NCBI RefSeq assembly: GCF_000784735.1
Contig: NZ_JSYG01000021.1
Location: forward strand, 1-64,000
Source: Dickeya undicola
GTDB taxonomy: Bacteria > Pseudomonadota > Gammaproteobacteria > Enterobacterales > Enterobacteriaceae
DNA length: 64,000 nucleotides
Direction of reading: 5' to 3'
Position numbers and translations under genes: made by a program. The notes under the pieces were generated by a model. The model made no database searches. It was not told where the DNA came from and saw only the letters and a list, made by a program, of their open reading frames with translations. Positions 1 to 10,140 of this stretch are shown piece after piece (position 1 is the stretch's first letter; each line of letters begins with the position of its first letter).

Positions 1-467
1 AACTGACCGTACTCTTCCGGTGTGGACAGGCCACCGCTCAGCTCGTCGCCGCACATGGTGCTGCCGTAGGCCGGTACTTTATCGCGGTAACCGCCCAGCA
101 GTTTGTACACCGGCAGGTTCAGCACGCGCCCGGCCAGGTCCCACAGCGCCTGTTCGGCGATCGCCAGCGCCCGGTCGGTCAGTTGGTTGGCGCTGCCGCG
201 CTGCCAGTGCACTAGATCCTGCCACAACCGCTCGCGATCAAACGGATCTTGCCCAATCAGCACCTTGCGGAAAAAGCTGTTCACCACATACGGACGGATC
301 ACTTCCGGCGGTGCAAACGCATAGCCTTTGTGGCCGCTTTCGGCGGTGATGGTCAACAGCGCCATACTGGCCTGATGCTCATCACCGGGATGGGAATGTC
401 CTGCGCTGTCGGAAACGCGACGAGTGGGATAAGTGAAGACGGTGACGTCGATCGATTCAATTTTCAC
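1..467 (-). CDS. Mandelate racemase/muconate lactonizing (enolase superfamily) protein, 5' part only
   Basis: The gene runs off the left edge, so only about 155 N-terminal residues are visible. The product starts VKIESIDVTVF and continues with a capping-domain pattern typical of the mandelate racemase subgroup, including LAIAEQALWDLAGR and LPVYKLLGG, which is the signature stretch at the end of the N-terminal domain in this superfamily. Members use Mg2+ to abstract a proton next to a carboxylate, often as sugar-acid dehydratases. The catalytic barrel lies outside the window, so the substrate cannot be named. I chose the GTG at 467 because AGGCAGG lies just upstream. An in-frame ATG at 521 would add 18 residues that do not look like the family. 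Confidence 0.8.
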   Translation of the reverse strand, partial: MKIESIDVTVFTYPTRRVSDSAGHSHPGDEHQASMALLTITAESGHKGYAFAPPEVIRPYVVNSFFRKVLIGQDPFDRERLWQDLVHWQRGSANQLTDRALAIAEQALWDLAGRVLNLPVYKLLGGYRDKVPAYGSTMCGDELSGGLSTPEEYGQ

Positions 468-705
468 GTTGATTACCTGCCTGAAGGTGAAGCGCCTGCC
501 AGCACGGGCTCTTATAACCATAAGAAGAACGAAGAGAGAATAAAAACACAGTGCTGATTTAATAAAATTGCGTTTTATTTTTATCGATTATTGAGGAAGT
601 CTGCTGTGAGGTCATTAGGCAATTTATAACATTTGTGAAAATTATCCACCCGATGATTATGCAATTGCCCTATTTACAAGTGTCCGCCCATCAGGGCATA
701 AAAAA
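468..705. other. Intergenic region between the enolase-superfamily gene and trpS terminator
   Basis: This AT-rich stretch lies upstream of the minus-strand enolase-superfamily gene and downstream of trpS. It should hold the promoter of the former. I see no convincing gene, repeat or named operator in it. Confidence 0.5.
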
Positions 706-733
706 AGCGCCGTTCCTGATGGGGGACGGCGCT
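702..733 (-). terminator. Rho-independent terminator of the aroK-trpS cluster
   Basis: An 8-bp stem (706-713 pairing with 726-733, AGCGCCGT with ACGGCGCT) is followed on the minus strand by a run of T. It lies 27 bases after the trpS stop and closes the dam-region operon. Confidence 0.85.
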
Positions 734-760
734 GTCTGAAGCGGTCTGGCGAAAATCAGA

Positions 761-1765
761 TTACGGGCGAGCCACGAACCCAACCACGTCATACACCTTG
801 CGCAGCGTTTCCTGCGCGCGGGCGCTGGCTTTCTGCGCGCCATCACGCATCACCTGCTGCAGGAAGGCTTCATCATCTCGGAAACGGTGATAACGCGCCT
901 GCAATTCGGTCAGCATACCGGACACGGCATCTGCCACCGCGCCTTTCAGGTGACCATACATCTGGCCCTGGAACTCCTGCTCCAGTTCAGGAATGGATTT
1001 TCCCGTTACCGCCGAGAGGATATCCAACAGGTTGGACACACCGGCCTTGTTTTGCAGGTCGTAACGCACCACTGGCGGCTCGTCGGAATCCGTTACCGCA
1101 CGTTTGATCTTCTTCACCACCGATTTCGGGTCTTCCAGCAGGCCGATGACGTTATTGCGGTTGTCATCCGATTTGGACATTTTCCTGGTCGGCTCCAGCA
1201 ACGACATCACGCGCGCACCGGATTTAGGAATGAACGGCTCCGGAATACGGAATGTTTCGCCGTAAATCGCGTTAAAACGCTGGGCAACATCACGGCTCAG
1301 TTCCAAATGCTGTTTCTGGTCTTCCCCGACCGGCACCTGATTGGTCTGGTACAGCAGAATATCGGCCGCCATCAGCACCGGATAATCGAACAGACCCGCA
1401 TTGATGTTTTCTTCATAACGGGCCGACTTGTCCTTGAACTGGGTCATACGGCTCAGTTCACCGAAATAGGTGTAGCAGTTCAGCAGCCAACCCAGTTGCG
1501 CGTGCTCTGGCACGTGCGACTGAACGAAAATGGTGCTTTTCTGCGGGTCGATGCCACAAGCCAGATAGAGCGCCAGTGTGTCCAGCGTCGCTTTACGCAA
1601 TTGCTGCGGATCCTGACGTACGGTGATCGCATGTTGATCCACAATGCAATAGATGCAGTCAAAATCATCCTGCATGTTGACCCACTGACGTAACGCACCC
1701 ATGTAGTTACCAATGGTCAACTCGCCTGACGGCTGTGCGCCGCTAAATACAATGGGCTTACTCAT
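761..1765 (-). CDS. trpS: Tryptophanyl-tRNA synthetase
   Basis: Charges tRNA(Trp) with tryptophan using ATP; cytoplasmic class I synthetase. The 334 residues equal the E. coli length. The HIGH-type ATP motif appears as TIGN at residues 17-20 after the typical [10 protein letters not shown] start, and the KMSKS loop is intact near residue 195. It is the last gene of the minus-strand cluster and follows gph with a one-base gap, so it is probably co-transcribed with it. A strong terminator follows. Nothing unusual was seen. Confidence 0.97.
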   Translation of the reverse strand: MSKPIVFSGAQPSGELTIGNYMGALRQWVNMQDDFDCIYCIVDQHAITVRQDPQQLRKATLDTLALYLACGIDPQKSTIFVQSHVPEHAQLGWLLNCYTYFGELSRMTQFKDKSARYEENINAGLFDYPVLMAADILLYQTNQVPVGEDQKQHLELSRDVAQRFNAIYGETFRIPEPFIPKSGARVMSLLEPTRKMSKSDDNRNNVIGLLEDPKSVVKKIKRAVTDSDEPPVVRYDLQNKAGVSNLLDILSAVTGKSIPELEQEFQGQMYGHLKGAVADAVSGMLTELQARYHRFRDDEAFLQQVMRDGAQKASARAQETLRKVYDVVGFVARP

Positions 1766-1766
1766 G

Positions 1767-2465
1767 TCATGCTTCCTGATCGTTTGAAAGGGGTAACCCG
1801 GTAAGGGTCAATAGTTCTGCAAAGCGATCCAGCACCACGTCAGGGTGACTCAGGGCGATCGCTTCACCATAGTTATAGCCGTACGTCATGCCGACGCACG
1901 GACATCCGGCTGCTCGCGCTGCTTGTATATCATTACGCGAATCGCCGACGAACAGTAATTCGTTTGCCCGCAGGCCGAGTTTGCCCAGCACCATATACAA
2001 CGGTGCCGGATGTGGCTTTTTCTCAGTCACATCATCGCCACCCAGGATCAGCGAGAAATCGTTACCGATCCCCAGCATCTCCAGCAACGGTGCGACAAAC
2101 GGCGTCGGTTTATTGGTCACGACCGCCATACGGAACCCGCGCTCGGCCAATTGCGCCAGCGTTTCCTGCACCTCTGGAAACAGCAGGCTACCGCTGTCCA
2201 CCGTGCGAGCATAGTACTTGTCGAACAACGAACGGGCGTCATGAATCTGTTGTGCCGTCGGCTCCATGCCAGCCCAGCGCAATGCGCGCTCTACCAACAC
2301 ATCAGCACCGTTGCCAATCCAGGTGGCAACACGTTCTTCGCCAGCATGTGGCAACGACAACGCACCCAACATCATATCAACGGCTTGCGCCAGCCCCGGT
2401 GCACTGTTAACCAGCGTACCGTCGAGATCAAACGCCAGCCCGCGAATCGAGGAAAAATCAGCCAT
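1767..2465 (-). CDS. gph: Phosphoglycolate phosphatase (HAD superfamily)
   Basis: Hydrolyses 2-phosphoglycolate, formed for example in repair of oxidised DNA ends. The 232-residue protein shows the HAD motif I DLDGT with the nucleophile Asp13 and acid/base Asp15, motif II around VVTNKP, and motif [10 protein letters not shown]. The start overlaps the end of rpe by 8 bases, as is usual for translationally coupled genes in this cluster, and trpS follows after one base. The rpe-gph-trpS order is conserved in enterobacteria. Confidence 0.95.
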   Translation of the reverse strand: MADFSSIRGLAFDLDGTLVNSAPGLAQAVDMMLGALSLPHAGEERVATWIGNGADVLVERALRWAGMEPTAQQIHDARSLFDKYYARTVDSGSLLFPEVQETLAQLAERGFRMAVVTNKPTPFVAPLLEMLGIGNDFSLILGGDDVTEKKPHPAPLYMVLGKLGLRANELLFVGDSRNDIQAARAAGCPCVGMTYGYNYGEAIALSHPDVVLDRFAELLTLTGLPLSNDQEA

Positions 2466-3135
2466 GGGCTACCGTCTCCAGTTCCTGTCGCATACGTTCG
2501 ATTACCGCCCGATAATCCGGCTGACCGAAAATCGCTGAACCGGCGACAAACATGTCCGCCCCGGCCGCCGCAATCTGCGCGATATTATCCACTTTAACGC
2601 CACCATCTACTTCCAGGCGGATATCGTAGCCACTTTCATCAATCCGCTTACGCACCTGGCGCAGCTTATCCAGCGTGGATGGAATGAAAGACTGGCCGCC
2701 AAAGCCCGGATTGACGGACATCAGTAGAATAATATCCAGCTTATCCATCACATAATCGAGATAATTCAGCGAGGTGGCGGGGTTAAACACCAGACCCGCT
2801 TTACAGCCGTGATCCTTAATCAATTGCAGGGTACGGTCGACATGCTCGGAGGCTTCAGGATGAAACGTGATGAAACTGGCACCGGCTTCGGCAAAATCGG
2901 GGATCAATCTATCCACCGGTTTCACCATCAGATGCACATCTACCGGAGCAGTAATGCCATAGTTGCGCAAAGATTTCAGCACCAGCGGACCGATAGTCAG
3001 GTTGGGAACATAGTGATTGTCCATCACGTCAAAGTGGACCACATCCGCCCCTGCTGCCAGGGCTTGCGCCGTGTCCTCGCCAAGACGGGCAAAGTCAGCC
3101 GACAAAATAGACGGGGCGATTAAAAACGGTTTCAT
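2458..3135 (-). CDS. rpe: Ribulose-phosphate 3-epimerase
   Basis: Interconverts ribulose 5-phosphate and xylulose 5-phosphate in the pentose phosphate pathway; a metal-dependent TIM barrel. The product begins [20 protein letters not shown], and contains the [12 protein letters not shown] metal-site region and the phosphate-binding [10 protein letters not shown] loop. I take the ATG at 3135, giving 225 residues as in E. coli, because GGAG lies 7 bases before it; the open frame extends four codons further to a TTG without support. The stop overlaps the start of gph. Confidence 0.96.
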   Translation of the reverse strand: MKPFLIAPSILSADFARLGEDTAQALAAGADVVHFDVMDNHYVPNLTIGPLVLKSLRNYGITAPVDVHLMVKPVDRLIPDFAEAGASFITFHPEASEHVDRTLQLIKDHGCKAGLVFNPATSLNYLDYVMDKLDIILLMSVNPGFGGQSFIPSTLDKLRQVRKRIDESGYDIRLEVDGGVKVDNIAQIAAAGADMFVAGSAIFGQPDYRAVIERMRQELETVAHG

Positions 3136-3274
3136 GCGTTTCTCCAAACCATCAAGTCTGCACTTCGCTGCCGGGCGTTATGGATGACTCTCACACCTGC
3201 GCAGCCACTCTGTAGGGGAACAACTCGTTAACGTCCTCACCTCGCGCCCATCAGTTATCAGCGCCCGATCACGC

Positions 3275-4099
3275 TCAGGACGACGTACAATACAACGCCA
3301 GCAACTCATTGACCTTACTGCGGCCAGAAATATTGCGACTGATAGTACGGCGCGCTTTGACCACATATAACGACGAGGCATCACAGTACCATTCACGAGT
3401 CAGTACCGTATCGTGATTGGAAATCAGTACTGGAATCTGGCTTTGTGATGACAACTGCCGCGCCAACTGCGCCAGATTTTGCTGGTCCTGATTATTAAAG
3501 TTGTTGGTGTGGTACGCCGTAAAATTGGCCGTAGCCGACAACGGCGCGTAAGGCGGGTCACAATACACCACCGAGCCTGGGCTAGCGTTAGTCAACGTCT
3601 GTTGATAATGCTCGCACACGAATATCGCGTTCTGTGCCTTTTCCGCAAACCAGTAAAGCTCTTCTTCCGGAAAATAGGGTTTCTTATAACGCCCGAACGG
3701 CACATTGAACTCGCCACGCATGTTATAGCGGCACAGACCGTTATAACAATGACGGTTCAGATACAGAAACAACAATGCCCGGCGATAATCATCGGTACAG
3801 AGATTGAACTCCTCTCTCAGCCGATAAAAAACATCCGAGGTATTCACTTCATCGATAAACAGCTCGCGAGCATCACGGATGAAAGCGTCAGTTTCGGTTT
3901 TGACAATTTTATAGAGATTGATCAGATCGCTGTTGATATCCGCCAGAATGTAACTGTCGTAGTCAGTATTGAGAAATACGGAACCCGCGCCCACGAAAGG
4001 CTCGATTAATCGCTCTCCCGCTGGCAGATATCGGCGAATCTCTTCCACCAGCGGATACTTCCCACCGGCCCATTTTAAGAACGCGCGGTTTTTCTTCAT
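3275..4099 (-). CDS. dam: DNA adenine methylase (GATC-specific)
   Basis: Methylates adenine N6 in GATC, guiding mismatch repair, replication timing and phase-variable gene control. The 274-residue protein has the S-adenosylmethionine motif FLKWAGGK at residues 7-14 and the catalytic DPPY at 181-184, the order expected of class alpha amino methyltransferases. It lies between damX and rpe as in E. coli. About 140 bases separate it from rpe, enough for an internal promoter, though I cannot identify one. Confidence 0.97.
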   Translation of the reverse strand: MKKNRAFLKWAGGKYPLVEEIRRYLPAGERLIEPFVGAGSVFLNTDYDSYILADINSDLINLYKIVKTETDAFIRDARELFIDEVNTSDVFYRLREEFNLCTDDYRRALLFLYLNRHCYNGLCRYNMRGEFNVPFGRYKKPYFPEEELYWFAEKAQNAIFVCEHYQQTLTNASPGSVVYCDPPYAPLSATANFTAYHTNNFNNQDQQNLAQLARQLSSQSQIPVLISNHDTVLTREWYCDASSLYVVKARRTISRNISGRSKVNELLALYCTSS

Positions 4100-4175
4100 G
4101 CCGTCGTTAATTACTCACACAGTTCAGAGCCACGGATTGTACTCTGTTTAGACAGCACATCAGGGCCAATTGGTC

Positions 4176-5231
4176 TTACTTGGTCAAGTCCTGCTTCACC
4201 TGACGGATCGGCCTGACCCATGGTTTTTTCGCCTGAACATCAGCAGGCAAAGACGCAATGGCGCGTCTGGCATCCTCCGACGAGGCATAAACCCCATTCA
4301 CCAGAACATACCAGGGCCGTCCATCACGTTTCGTTTCATATACCCAGTAATTCGCCAGCCGCTGTTCCCGTGCATACGCTTTAAGGGAATCCGCGCGGGA
4401 GGCACTACTGAGTTGCAAAGTAAAGTGGCTGGCCGGCGCACTCTGGATAGCCGTACCGCTCTGGCCCCCGGCTGACACCGCCGGTTTGACCGCCGTTGTA
4501 GGTTTGCTGGCTGGTGCAGGTATTACGGCCGTTGTCGGTGCACGATGCGTATTCGCAGCAGGTTTGGCGCTTTCTTTCACCTCAGCAGCGGTTTTATGGG
4601 GTGACGAAGAGGGTTGTTTGTCCGCCTGAACATGGGCAGGCGCTTTATCCGCAGGCTGTGCACGCCCCCCTTTGGTTGCCGGAGCCAACACGGTTGCGGG
4701 TTCGGTCGGCAGACCGGCAGACAACGCGTTCACCCGGTCCTGTTGCTGAGGCTGAGACAATGCATCAGTAATATTGCCAGGCAATTCAATACGTTGTTGG
4801 TTGCTATTCTGCGAAGGCAAGGGTGCCTGCGTGGGGGTACTGGAAACCGGCTGACCACTCAACGCCTGTGCAGAACCCGCACCCGCATTCTGAGCGGCGA
4901 CCGGTGCCGGAGAAGAGGGCTGGAGCGTCGTCGCAGGTGTCGTCGTTCCCGGTTCCTGACTGGAAGACATGGACGATGACAGGTCAATATTCCTGCTAGC
5001 ATCTGTGGGTTGCGTCGGAGCCGAAGACTTATTCTGACCAGGAGATTGCAGAGCAGAACCAATACCGACAATCAGCAGCACCAGTACCACAATACCGATA
5101 CCAATCATGGTGTGTTGCCTGGATAGAGAGACACTGGGGGCAGCGAAGCCTTTGCTTCGTTTCTGCTGGCGCACAGGGCGTCGATCGCTGGTATCCGGCT
5201 TCAATTCTTCTTCCGGATTGAACTCATCCAT
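4176..5231 (-). CDS. damX: Cell-division protein DamX with SPOR domain
   Basis: An inner-membrane septal protein that binds denuded peptidoglycan. The 351-residue product has a short charged cytoplasmic part, one membrane segment at about 42-61, a long linker rich in Ala, Pro, Thr, Ser and Gln, and a C-terminal SPOR domain from about 265 to 345 (starting near HFTLQLSS). From memory the E. coli protein is about 428 residues, so this one is clearly shorter, with the difference in the low-complexity linker. It lies between aroB and dam as in other enterobacteria. Confidence 0.93.
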   Translation of the reverse strand: MDEFNPEEELKPDTSDRRPVRQQKRSKGFAAPSVSLSRQHTMIGIGIVVLVLLIVGIGSALQSPGQNKSSAPTQPTDASRNIDLSSSMSSSQEPGTTTPATTLQPSSPAPVAAQNAGAGSAQALSGQPVSSTPTQAPLPSQNSNQQRIELPGNITDALSQPQQQDRVNALSAGLPTEPATVLAPATKGGRAQPADKAPAHVQADKQPSSSPHKTAAEVKESAKPAANTHRAPTTAVIPAPASKPTTAVKPAVSAGGQSGTAIQSAPASHFTLQLSSASRADSLKAYAREQRLANYWVYETKRDGRPWYVLVNGVYASSEDARRAIASLPADVQAKKPWVRPIRQVKQDLTK

Positions 5232-5364
5232 TTATACCCTCCAACTGAAAGGCTAGCTTTCGCGGACATCTACACTGCGAAAGTCTAAATCATAAGGCAT
5301 TGTATTTTAAACGTAAACCACCGCAACTTCGGCCGCTGGCTATTCAGCCAGTCAGGGAGTACGC

Positions 5365-6450
5365 TCAGGGAAGGCAGTCAGCAATCGATGCCAGCACCAG
5401 TTCGTGCGATACGCCCGCTCGGATTTCTGACTGACCTATCGCTGTAGGCAGAACCAGACGCAGCTCCCCCGCCAGAACCTTCTTGTCACGCATCATGTGC
5501 GGTAGATACGCTTGTGGAACCATTTCACGCGGCCCGGTAATGGGCAATCCGGCACGCAACAACAACGCCCTGATGCGCTCGACATCATCAGCGCTAAACT
5601 GCCCGAGACGGCGTGCAGCCTCGGCTGCCATCACCATCCCTGCGGCTACCGCTTCACCATGCAACCAGTTGCCATAACCCATTTCGGCTTCAATGGCATG
5701 TCCATAAGTGTGGCCCAAATTCAGCAAGGCGCGCAGTCCAGATTCACGTTCATCCGCCGCTACCACTTCTGCCTTCAGTTCACAACAACGGCGAATACAG
5801 TATGCCAGCGGCCCATCCTGCAGGCTGCGCACAGCGTCAATATGCTCTTCCAGCCATTCGAAAAACGCACGATCAAGGATGATGCCATACTTGATCACTT
5901 CGGCCAGACCAGAAGAAAGCTCACGCGCAGGCAGCGTTTTAAGGCAATCCAGATCGACCACTACCGATGCAGGCTGGTAGAACGCGCCAATCATATTCTT
6001 GCCCAGCGGATGGTTGACGGCGGTTTTTCCGCCAACAGAAGAGTCAACCTGCGACAGCAACGTGGTCGGAACCTGGATGAAGCGAACACCACGTTGGTAA
6101 CAGGCGGCAGCAAAGCCGGTCAAATCACCGATAACGCCGCCCCCCAAGGCGACCAATGTGGTATCGCGCCCATGCGGCCGGGCCAACAGAGCGGAAAACA
6201 CCTGCTCCAGTACCGCTAAAGACTTGTACTGCTCACCATCGGGCAGCACCACCTGATCAACCCGCACACCACTTTTTTCCAGCAGATCACGCAACGCATC
6301 CAGATAAAGCGGTGCCAACGTCTCATTGGTCACCAGCATGGCCTGATCGCCAGCCTTCAGCGGCATAAAAGAAGCCGCGTCGTTGAAAAGACCGGCGGCA
6401 ATCGTAATGGGGTAACTACGTTCCCCGAGGGTTACGGTGACTCTTTCCAT
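5365..6450 (-). CDS. aroB: 3-dehydroquinate synthase
   Basis: Second step of the shikimate pathway: converts DAHP to 3-dehydroquinate using NAD and a divalent metal. The 361 residues match the family length. The NAD-binding glycine-rich segment ([13 protein letters not shown]), the [16 protein letters not shown] stretch and the metal-ligand motifs [12 protein letters not shown] and HGEAVAAGM are all present. It lies downstream of aroK, separated by 53 bases, and the two are expected to be co-transcribed. Confidence 0.97.
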   Translation of the reverse strand: MERVTVTLGERSYPITIAAGLFNDAASFMPLKAGDQAMLVTNETLAPLYLDALRDLLEKSGVRVDQVVLPDGEQYKSLAVLEQVFSALLARPHGRDTTLVALGGGVIGDLTGFAAACYQRGVRFIQVPTTLLSQVDSSVGGKTAVNHPLGKNMIGAFYQPASVVVDLDCLKTLPARELSSGLAEVIKYGIILDRAFFEWLEEHIDAVRSLQDGPLAYCIRRCCELKAEVVAADERESGLRALLNLGHTYGHAIEAEMGYGNWLHGEAVAAGMVMAAEAARRLGQFSADDVERIRALLLRAGLPITGPREMVPQAYLPHMMRDKKVLAGELRLVLPTAIGQSEIRAGVSHELVLASIADCLP

Positions 6451-6503
6451 GCGCGTTCCATTGATCTGTCAGAAGCCTGCAGTATGCAGGGGATTACACA
6501 AAA

Positions 6504-7025
6504 TCAGTTGCTTTCCAGCATACTGATGATCTGGTTGGCAACGACCTTGGCGCTTTGTTCATCAGTGCGAATCGTGACATCGGCGATTTCTTCATACAGC
6601 GGATTACGCTCTCTCGCCAATGCCTCCAGCACTTCGCGTGGTGGGGTTTCAACCTGAAGCAACGGACGTTTTTTATCTCGTTGAGTACGGGCCAACTGTT
6701 TTTCAATGGTGGTTTCCAGATACACCACCACGCCACGTGCAGACAGGCGATTGCGGGTTTCACGTGATTTCACCGAACCGCCACCTGTCGCCAGTACAAT
6801 GCCCTGCTTTTCCGTCAATTCATTAATGACTTTCTCTTCGCGATCGCGGAAGCCTTCCTCGCCTTCCACATCAAATACCCAGCCCACATCAGCCCCGGTA
6901 CGTCGCTCAATTTCTTGATCGGAGTCGAAGAATTCCATATTGAGCTGCTGAGCTAACTGACGGCCAATAGTGCTTTTGCCGGCACCCATAGGCCCAACCA
7001 GAAAGATATTGCGTTTCTCTGCCAT
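6504..7025 (-). CDS. aroK: Shikimate kinase I
   Basis: Phosphorylates shikimate at the 3-hydroxyl with ATP. The 173-residue product has the P-loop GPMGAGKST at 11-19, the DSD metal/shikimate motif in the mid-thirties, and the GGG shikimate-binding loop. It is almost identical to E. coli AroK as I recall it. The start at 7025 gives the known [11 protein letters not shown]-terminus; the reading frame is open for 16 further codons to an ATG at 7073, which I regard as leader. The Shine-Dalgarno sequence is weak, an A-rich run. Confidence 0.96.
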   Translation of the reverse strand: MAEKRNIFLVGPMGAGKSTIGRQLAQQLNMEFFDSDQEIERRTGADVGWVFDVEGEEGFRDREEKVINELTEKQGIVLATGGGSVKSRETRNRLSARGVVVYLETTIEKQLARTQRDKKRPLLQVETPPREVLEALARERNPLYEEIADVTIRTDEQSAKVVANQIISMLESN

Positions 7026-7370
7026 TTTTTTGGTATTACTACGAAATTCGTTAATGATAACCCGCCCCGCCATGTAACCTGCGGCGGAACCTAAACTGAA
7101 ACCTCATGAGCGATAGTGCGAGAATCAGACGAAAAATTATCTCAATACTCGGGGTAGTTTGGCAACCGAATAAAATGCCACACGAATCAGGCAGCGATAA
7201 ACCGTGCGTTTTATCTACACCGCTGATGTAACACCACTTCCGTGCTCAAGCCGCTATCCTTGTATGCTAAAACGGAGGTATCGTCAAACGATGAAGAACA
7301 CTATTTAACAAAGTGGCTTAACAAAGCAGGCCCATCAAACCCACGGTCCTGCCCGTTTTCTTGCCTGCTT
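7026..7370. other. aroK-hofQ intergenic region
   Basis: About 345 bases upstream of aroK and downstream of hofQ on the same strand. It should contain the aroK promoter region. An imperfect inverted repeat (AAAGCAGGC at about 7325 and GCCTGCTTT at about 7363) near the hofQ stop could end hofQ transcripts. I see no gene in it. Confidence 0.4.
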
Positions 7371-8675
7371 TCAAGCCGCTGGAGCACGCCTGACCGACTG
7401 AATCAACGTCGGGGTAATAAAGATAACCAGCTCGCGGCGTGTGTGTTGCTGATTACTACTGCGGAACCATTGTCCTATGCCCGGTAACGCGCCTAGCCCC
7501 GGAACCTGTCGCTCGCCCAGATTCTTCTGCTGCTGGAAAATACCGCCCAACACAATGGTTTCACCATCCTGAACCGTCACCTGAGTCTGGATTTCCTGTT
7601 TATCGATCGCCAGTATTTCACCCCCTTCGCCCTGTTTGATGGCACGTCCCGGCATGTTTTGGCTAATCAACAGATTGAGCGTAATCTGCCCGCCATGCAG
7701 AATTCTGGGTGTCACCTCCATGCCTAGTACCGCTTCTTTAAACTCAATCGACGTTGATCCACTGGCACCGCTGGACACCTGATACGGAATTTCCGTGCCC
7801 TGCTTGATGCTGGCCGTCTGCTGATGTGCGGTAAACAGGCGCGGACTGGCGATGATCTCCACTTCATTTTCCTGTTCCAGCGCCATCAGTTCCAGATCCA
7901 GCAGCCGTCCGTTCAACTTCGCCAGATGAAACCCAGCGTTAACGGCGGGCGACTCCACCGGCAGGCTGACACTGAAATTGTTCATTTGCAGCGCCTGCCC
8001 TGTTGTCACCGCGTCGCCCAGTCCCCAGTTGACGCCCAGCGCCTTGAGATGCTCGCTGCTGATGGTCACGATATGCGCCGCCAGTTGCACCTGCGCCAAC
8101 GGTTTGTCCAGTTCCCCAACCCAGGGGCGAATTTGCTCCAGCGCGGGAGCCGCATCTCTCACCAGCACGGTATTGGTACGCTTGTCCACCGTTACGCTGC
8201 CACGCTCGGTCAGTAAGGTGCCGCGCTGGCTCTGCAGGCTCGTTGCCACATCAGTTGCTTCCGCAAACTGCAAAGTGACGGACAGATTCTGCAACGGCTG
8301 CTGCTGGCGCTGTTTGGCTGCCTGCTCTTCCTGTTGCCGCTGCCGGTCTTTCATGTAGGTATCGGGGTAGACCATCATGACGCTGTCTTGCCGTTCAATC
8401 GTCAACTGCCCCATGCGCAGAATAATATCAAGCGCCTGCTGCCAGGGAACTTGTTGTAAATTCAGGCTGACATTGCCCGTCACGCCTGGAGCCACCACCA
8501 GATTAAGCTGCTGATGATCAGCCAGCGCCTGTAAGACACGCTGAACCGGCACGTCATCGAACGCGAGCGAAACCGGCTCCTCGCCGTGTGCGTCGGCCAG
8601 CGTCACGCTAAACAGCAACATCATCAGCCAACCGTACCGACGTAACCGTCCGCCGGGAAAACATCCTGTCTTCAT
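7371..8675 (-). CDS. hofQ: Secretin HofQ (PilQ/ComE family)
   Basis: An outer-membrane secretin ring protein; homologues serve type IV pili or DNA uptake, and in E. coli the hof genes are needed to use DNA as a nutrient. The 434-residue product has an N-terminal signal peptide ending around residue 31, a secretin N0/STN-like domain (LAFDDVPVQRVLQALADHQ), an N1-type domain, then the secretin core with VPGLGALPGIGQWF and the C-terminal RRELVIFITPTLI. It is the last gene of hofMNOPQ and starts three bases after hofP stops. Confidence 0.92.
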   Translation of the reverse strand: MKTGCFPGGRLRRYGWLMMLLFSVTLADAHGEEPVSLAFDDVPVQRVLQALADHQQLNLVVAPGVTGNVSLNLQQVPWQQALDIILRMGQLTIERQDSVMMVYPDTYMKDRQRQQEEQAAKQRQQQPLQNLSVTLQFAEATDVATSLQSQRGTLLTERGSVTVDKRTNTVLVRDAAPALEQIRPWVGELDKPLAQVQLAAHIVTISSEHLKALGVNWGLGDAVTTGQALQMNNFSVSLPVESPAVNAGFHLAKLNGRLLDLELMALEQENEVEIIASPRLFTAHQQTASIKQGTEIPYQVSSGASGSTSIEFKEAVLGMEVTPRILHGGQITLNLLISQNMPGRAIKQGEGGEILAIDKQEIQTQVTVQDGETIVLGGIFQQQKNLGERQVPGLGALPGIGQWFRSSNQQHTRRELVIFITPTLIQSVRRAPAA

Positions 8676-8678
8676 GCG

Positions 8679-9035
8679 TTATTCCTTCTTGTGCTGAAAA
8701 GGGGAGTCAAGATGGATCTCCACTTCTCCGCAGTGCGCCATCTCGTCTGCCGGACGCAGCGTGGCACCAAAACGATCCAGCCGCGTAACCCGCCAATCGC
8801 CGGGTGGGATAACGTCGCCATCGCGGACGCGCAGCCAGCGACTTTGCGTCTGCGCCAGCCACCCAATCCACTGCGATGACGACCCCACCATGCCTTTTAA
8901 CCGCCATTCATCCGCTAGCACTCGGTGCTTGCACGATATGTCCAGCAGCGGTTGGAACGGATCGCGCATCGACTCCGCCTTCACCATGCCCGGCAGCACA
9001 ACCAGCCACAGTATGAGGCCTCGCCATCCGTTCAT
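8679..9035 (-). CDS. hofP: HofP, PilP-like periplasmic protein
   Basis: A 118-residue protein with an N-terminal signal peptide (WRGLILWLVVLPGMVKA) and a short PilP-like domain including MRDPFQP, the segment common to pilotin-type PilP proteins that link the inner-membrane PilNO complex to the secretin. The start overlaps the hofO stop by four bases (ATGA), indicating translational coupling. Assignment rests on gene order and this short motif, since the sequence is otherwise poorly conserved. Confidence 0.82.
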   Translation of the reverse strand: MNGWRGLILWLVVLPGMVKAESMRDPFQPLLDISCKHRVLADEWRLKGMVGSSSQWIGWLAQTQSRWLRVRDGDVIPPGDWRVTRLDRFGATLRPADEMAHCGEVEIHLDSPFQHKKE

Positions 9036-9586
9036 CGTGCGGCCTCCACGGGCTGTGGCAACGACAGCCGCAGTTCGGTGCGCAGCCCAGCTGGCATTTT
9101 TCGGATCGTCAGATGGTCAATGCGCAGTACCACCGGTAACGCCCTGAAACGCGTTAGAAAATTCAGGGTTGCGGCATACTCCGCGCTAAAAACCAGCAGC
9201 AAGGCAGGCGATGCCGTGTTCATGTCGTCCATCTGCACCGGACGCCACGTCACCAGGTGCACGCCGCTCTCCCGCAGCGGTGTTTCCAGCCACGCTGCCA
9301 CGCGATTCGATGACCAGTCCGCTATCAGAGGCGGCTGGTCAGCCAGCCAACGCTGAAGCGGGTGCAACGCTGGCATCCGGGTAATTTTTCCCCTCCACTG
9401 CGCAATGACCAGCGCACTGTCCCGATGCTGTTGCTCAAGCTCCAGCAGTCGCTGCCGTTCTGCTGACACCCATACCCCACCAACGATAAGCGCTAACAGC
9501 ATGACCAGCGCCGATGGTGCCAGTAACAGCAGCCACAACGGCGTCGACAGCCAGCGGGCTGTCATGGGGTAAAGCCACGCCATCAT
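9032..9586 (-). CDS. hofO: HofO, PilO-like inner-membrane protein
   Basis: A 184-residue bitopic protein with one hydrophobic segment near residues 15-40 (LWLLLLAPSALVMLLALIVG) followed by a short coiled coil (RQRLLELEQQHRD) and a periplasmic ferredoxin-like domain, the PilO layout. It sits between hofN and hofP with four-base overlaps on both sides, so it belongs to one operon. Function by family: alignment subcomplex between inner membrane and secretin. Confidence 0.82.
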   Translation of the reverse strand: MMAWLYPMTARWLSTPLWLLLLAPSALVMLLALIVGGVWVSAERQRLLELEQQHRDSALVIAQWRGKITRMPALHPLQRWLADQPPLIADWSSNRVAAWLETPLRESGVHLVTWRPVQMDDMNTASPALLLVFSAEYAATLNFLTRFRALPVVLRIDHLTIRKMPAGLRTELRLSLPQPVEAAR

Positions 9587-10140
9587 CCGTTGTCTCCCGC
9601 ATCAGCTAACGCCTGCCAGTACAGACGCAGCGAGAAACTCAGCGTCGAACTCTCCTGCTCACGTTGCGTCTGTTGTACGCTGGCGTGCTTTATCTGCGGT
9701 AACCGTGACATCGCCTTCGCCAGCGTAACGATAGCCGAGTAGTGATTACTCACTCCAGACATGTGAAGCTGAATGCCGTTATCGTCAATGTCCGTCAGCC
9801 AGAGCGAATCGGGCACCAGCGTCGGCAACTGTTCAAGCAGCACCTGATAGCGCAGATTCCGCTGCCGCCCTTGCTCTTGTGCCATCTGCTGCGCCAGTCG
9901 TGCTTTCTGCGCCTGCCAGGCATCTTTCGTCTGGTGGTAGAGCTGTTCATACTGCGACTGTTGCAACTGCGTTTGTTCGAGGCGCAACCGCAGCTCTGCC
10001 TGTCGTTGCTGCCAATACCCGCCGACCGCCGCCGCCGTGCAGCCGATGACAAACAGCGAGAGGCCCAACACCAGCAGGCTCAGCCGCATACGCCGATATA
10101 GCAGGTGCTGGCGCCAGGCCAGAAGATTAACCGTCAACAT
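9583..10140 (-). CDS. hofN: HofN, PilN-like inner-membrane protein
   Basis: A 185-residue protein starting MLTVNLLAWRQH, the conserved PilN-type cytoplasmic stub that binds PilM, followed by a membrane segment around 20-42, a Gln-rich coiled coil and a periplasmic domain. It overlaps the end of hofM by 7 bases and the start of hofO by 4. The NLLPWR-like N-terminal motif supports the assignment. Confidence 0.86.
   Translation of the reverse strand: MLTVNLLAWRQHLLYRRMRLSLLVLGLSLFVIGCTAAAVGGYWQQRQAELRLRLEQTQLQQSQYEQLYHQTKDAWQAQKARLAQQMAQEQGRQRNLRYQVLLEQLPTLVPDSLWLTDIDDNGIQLHMSGVSNHYSAIVTLAKAMSRLPQIKHASVQQTQREQESSTLSFSLRLYWQALADAGDNG

Noticed and set aside
887-1693. Long open frame opposite trpS
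   Set aside because: It is antisense to a certain gene and lacks a recognisable domain or start context.
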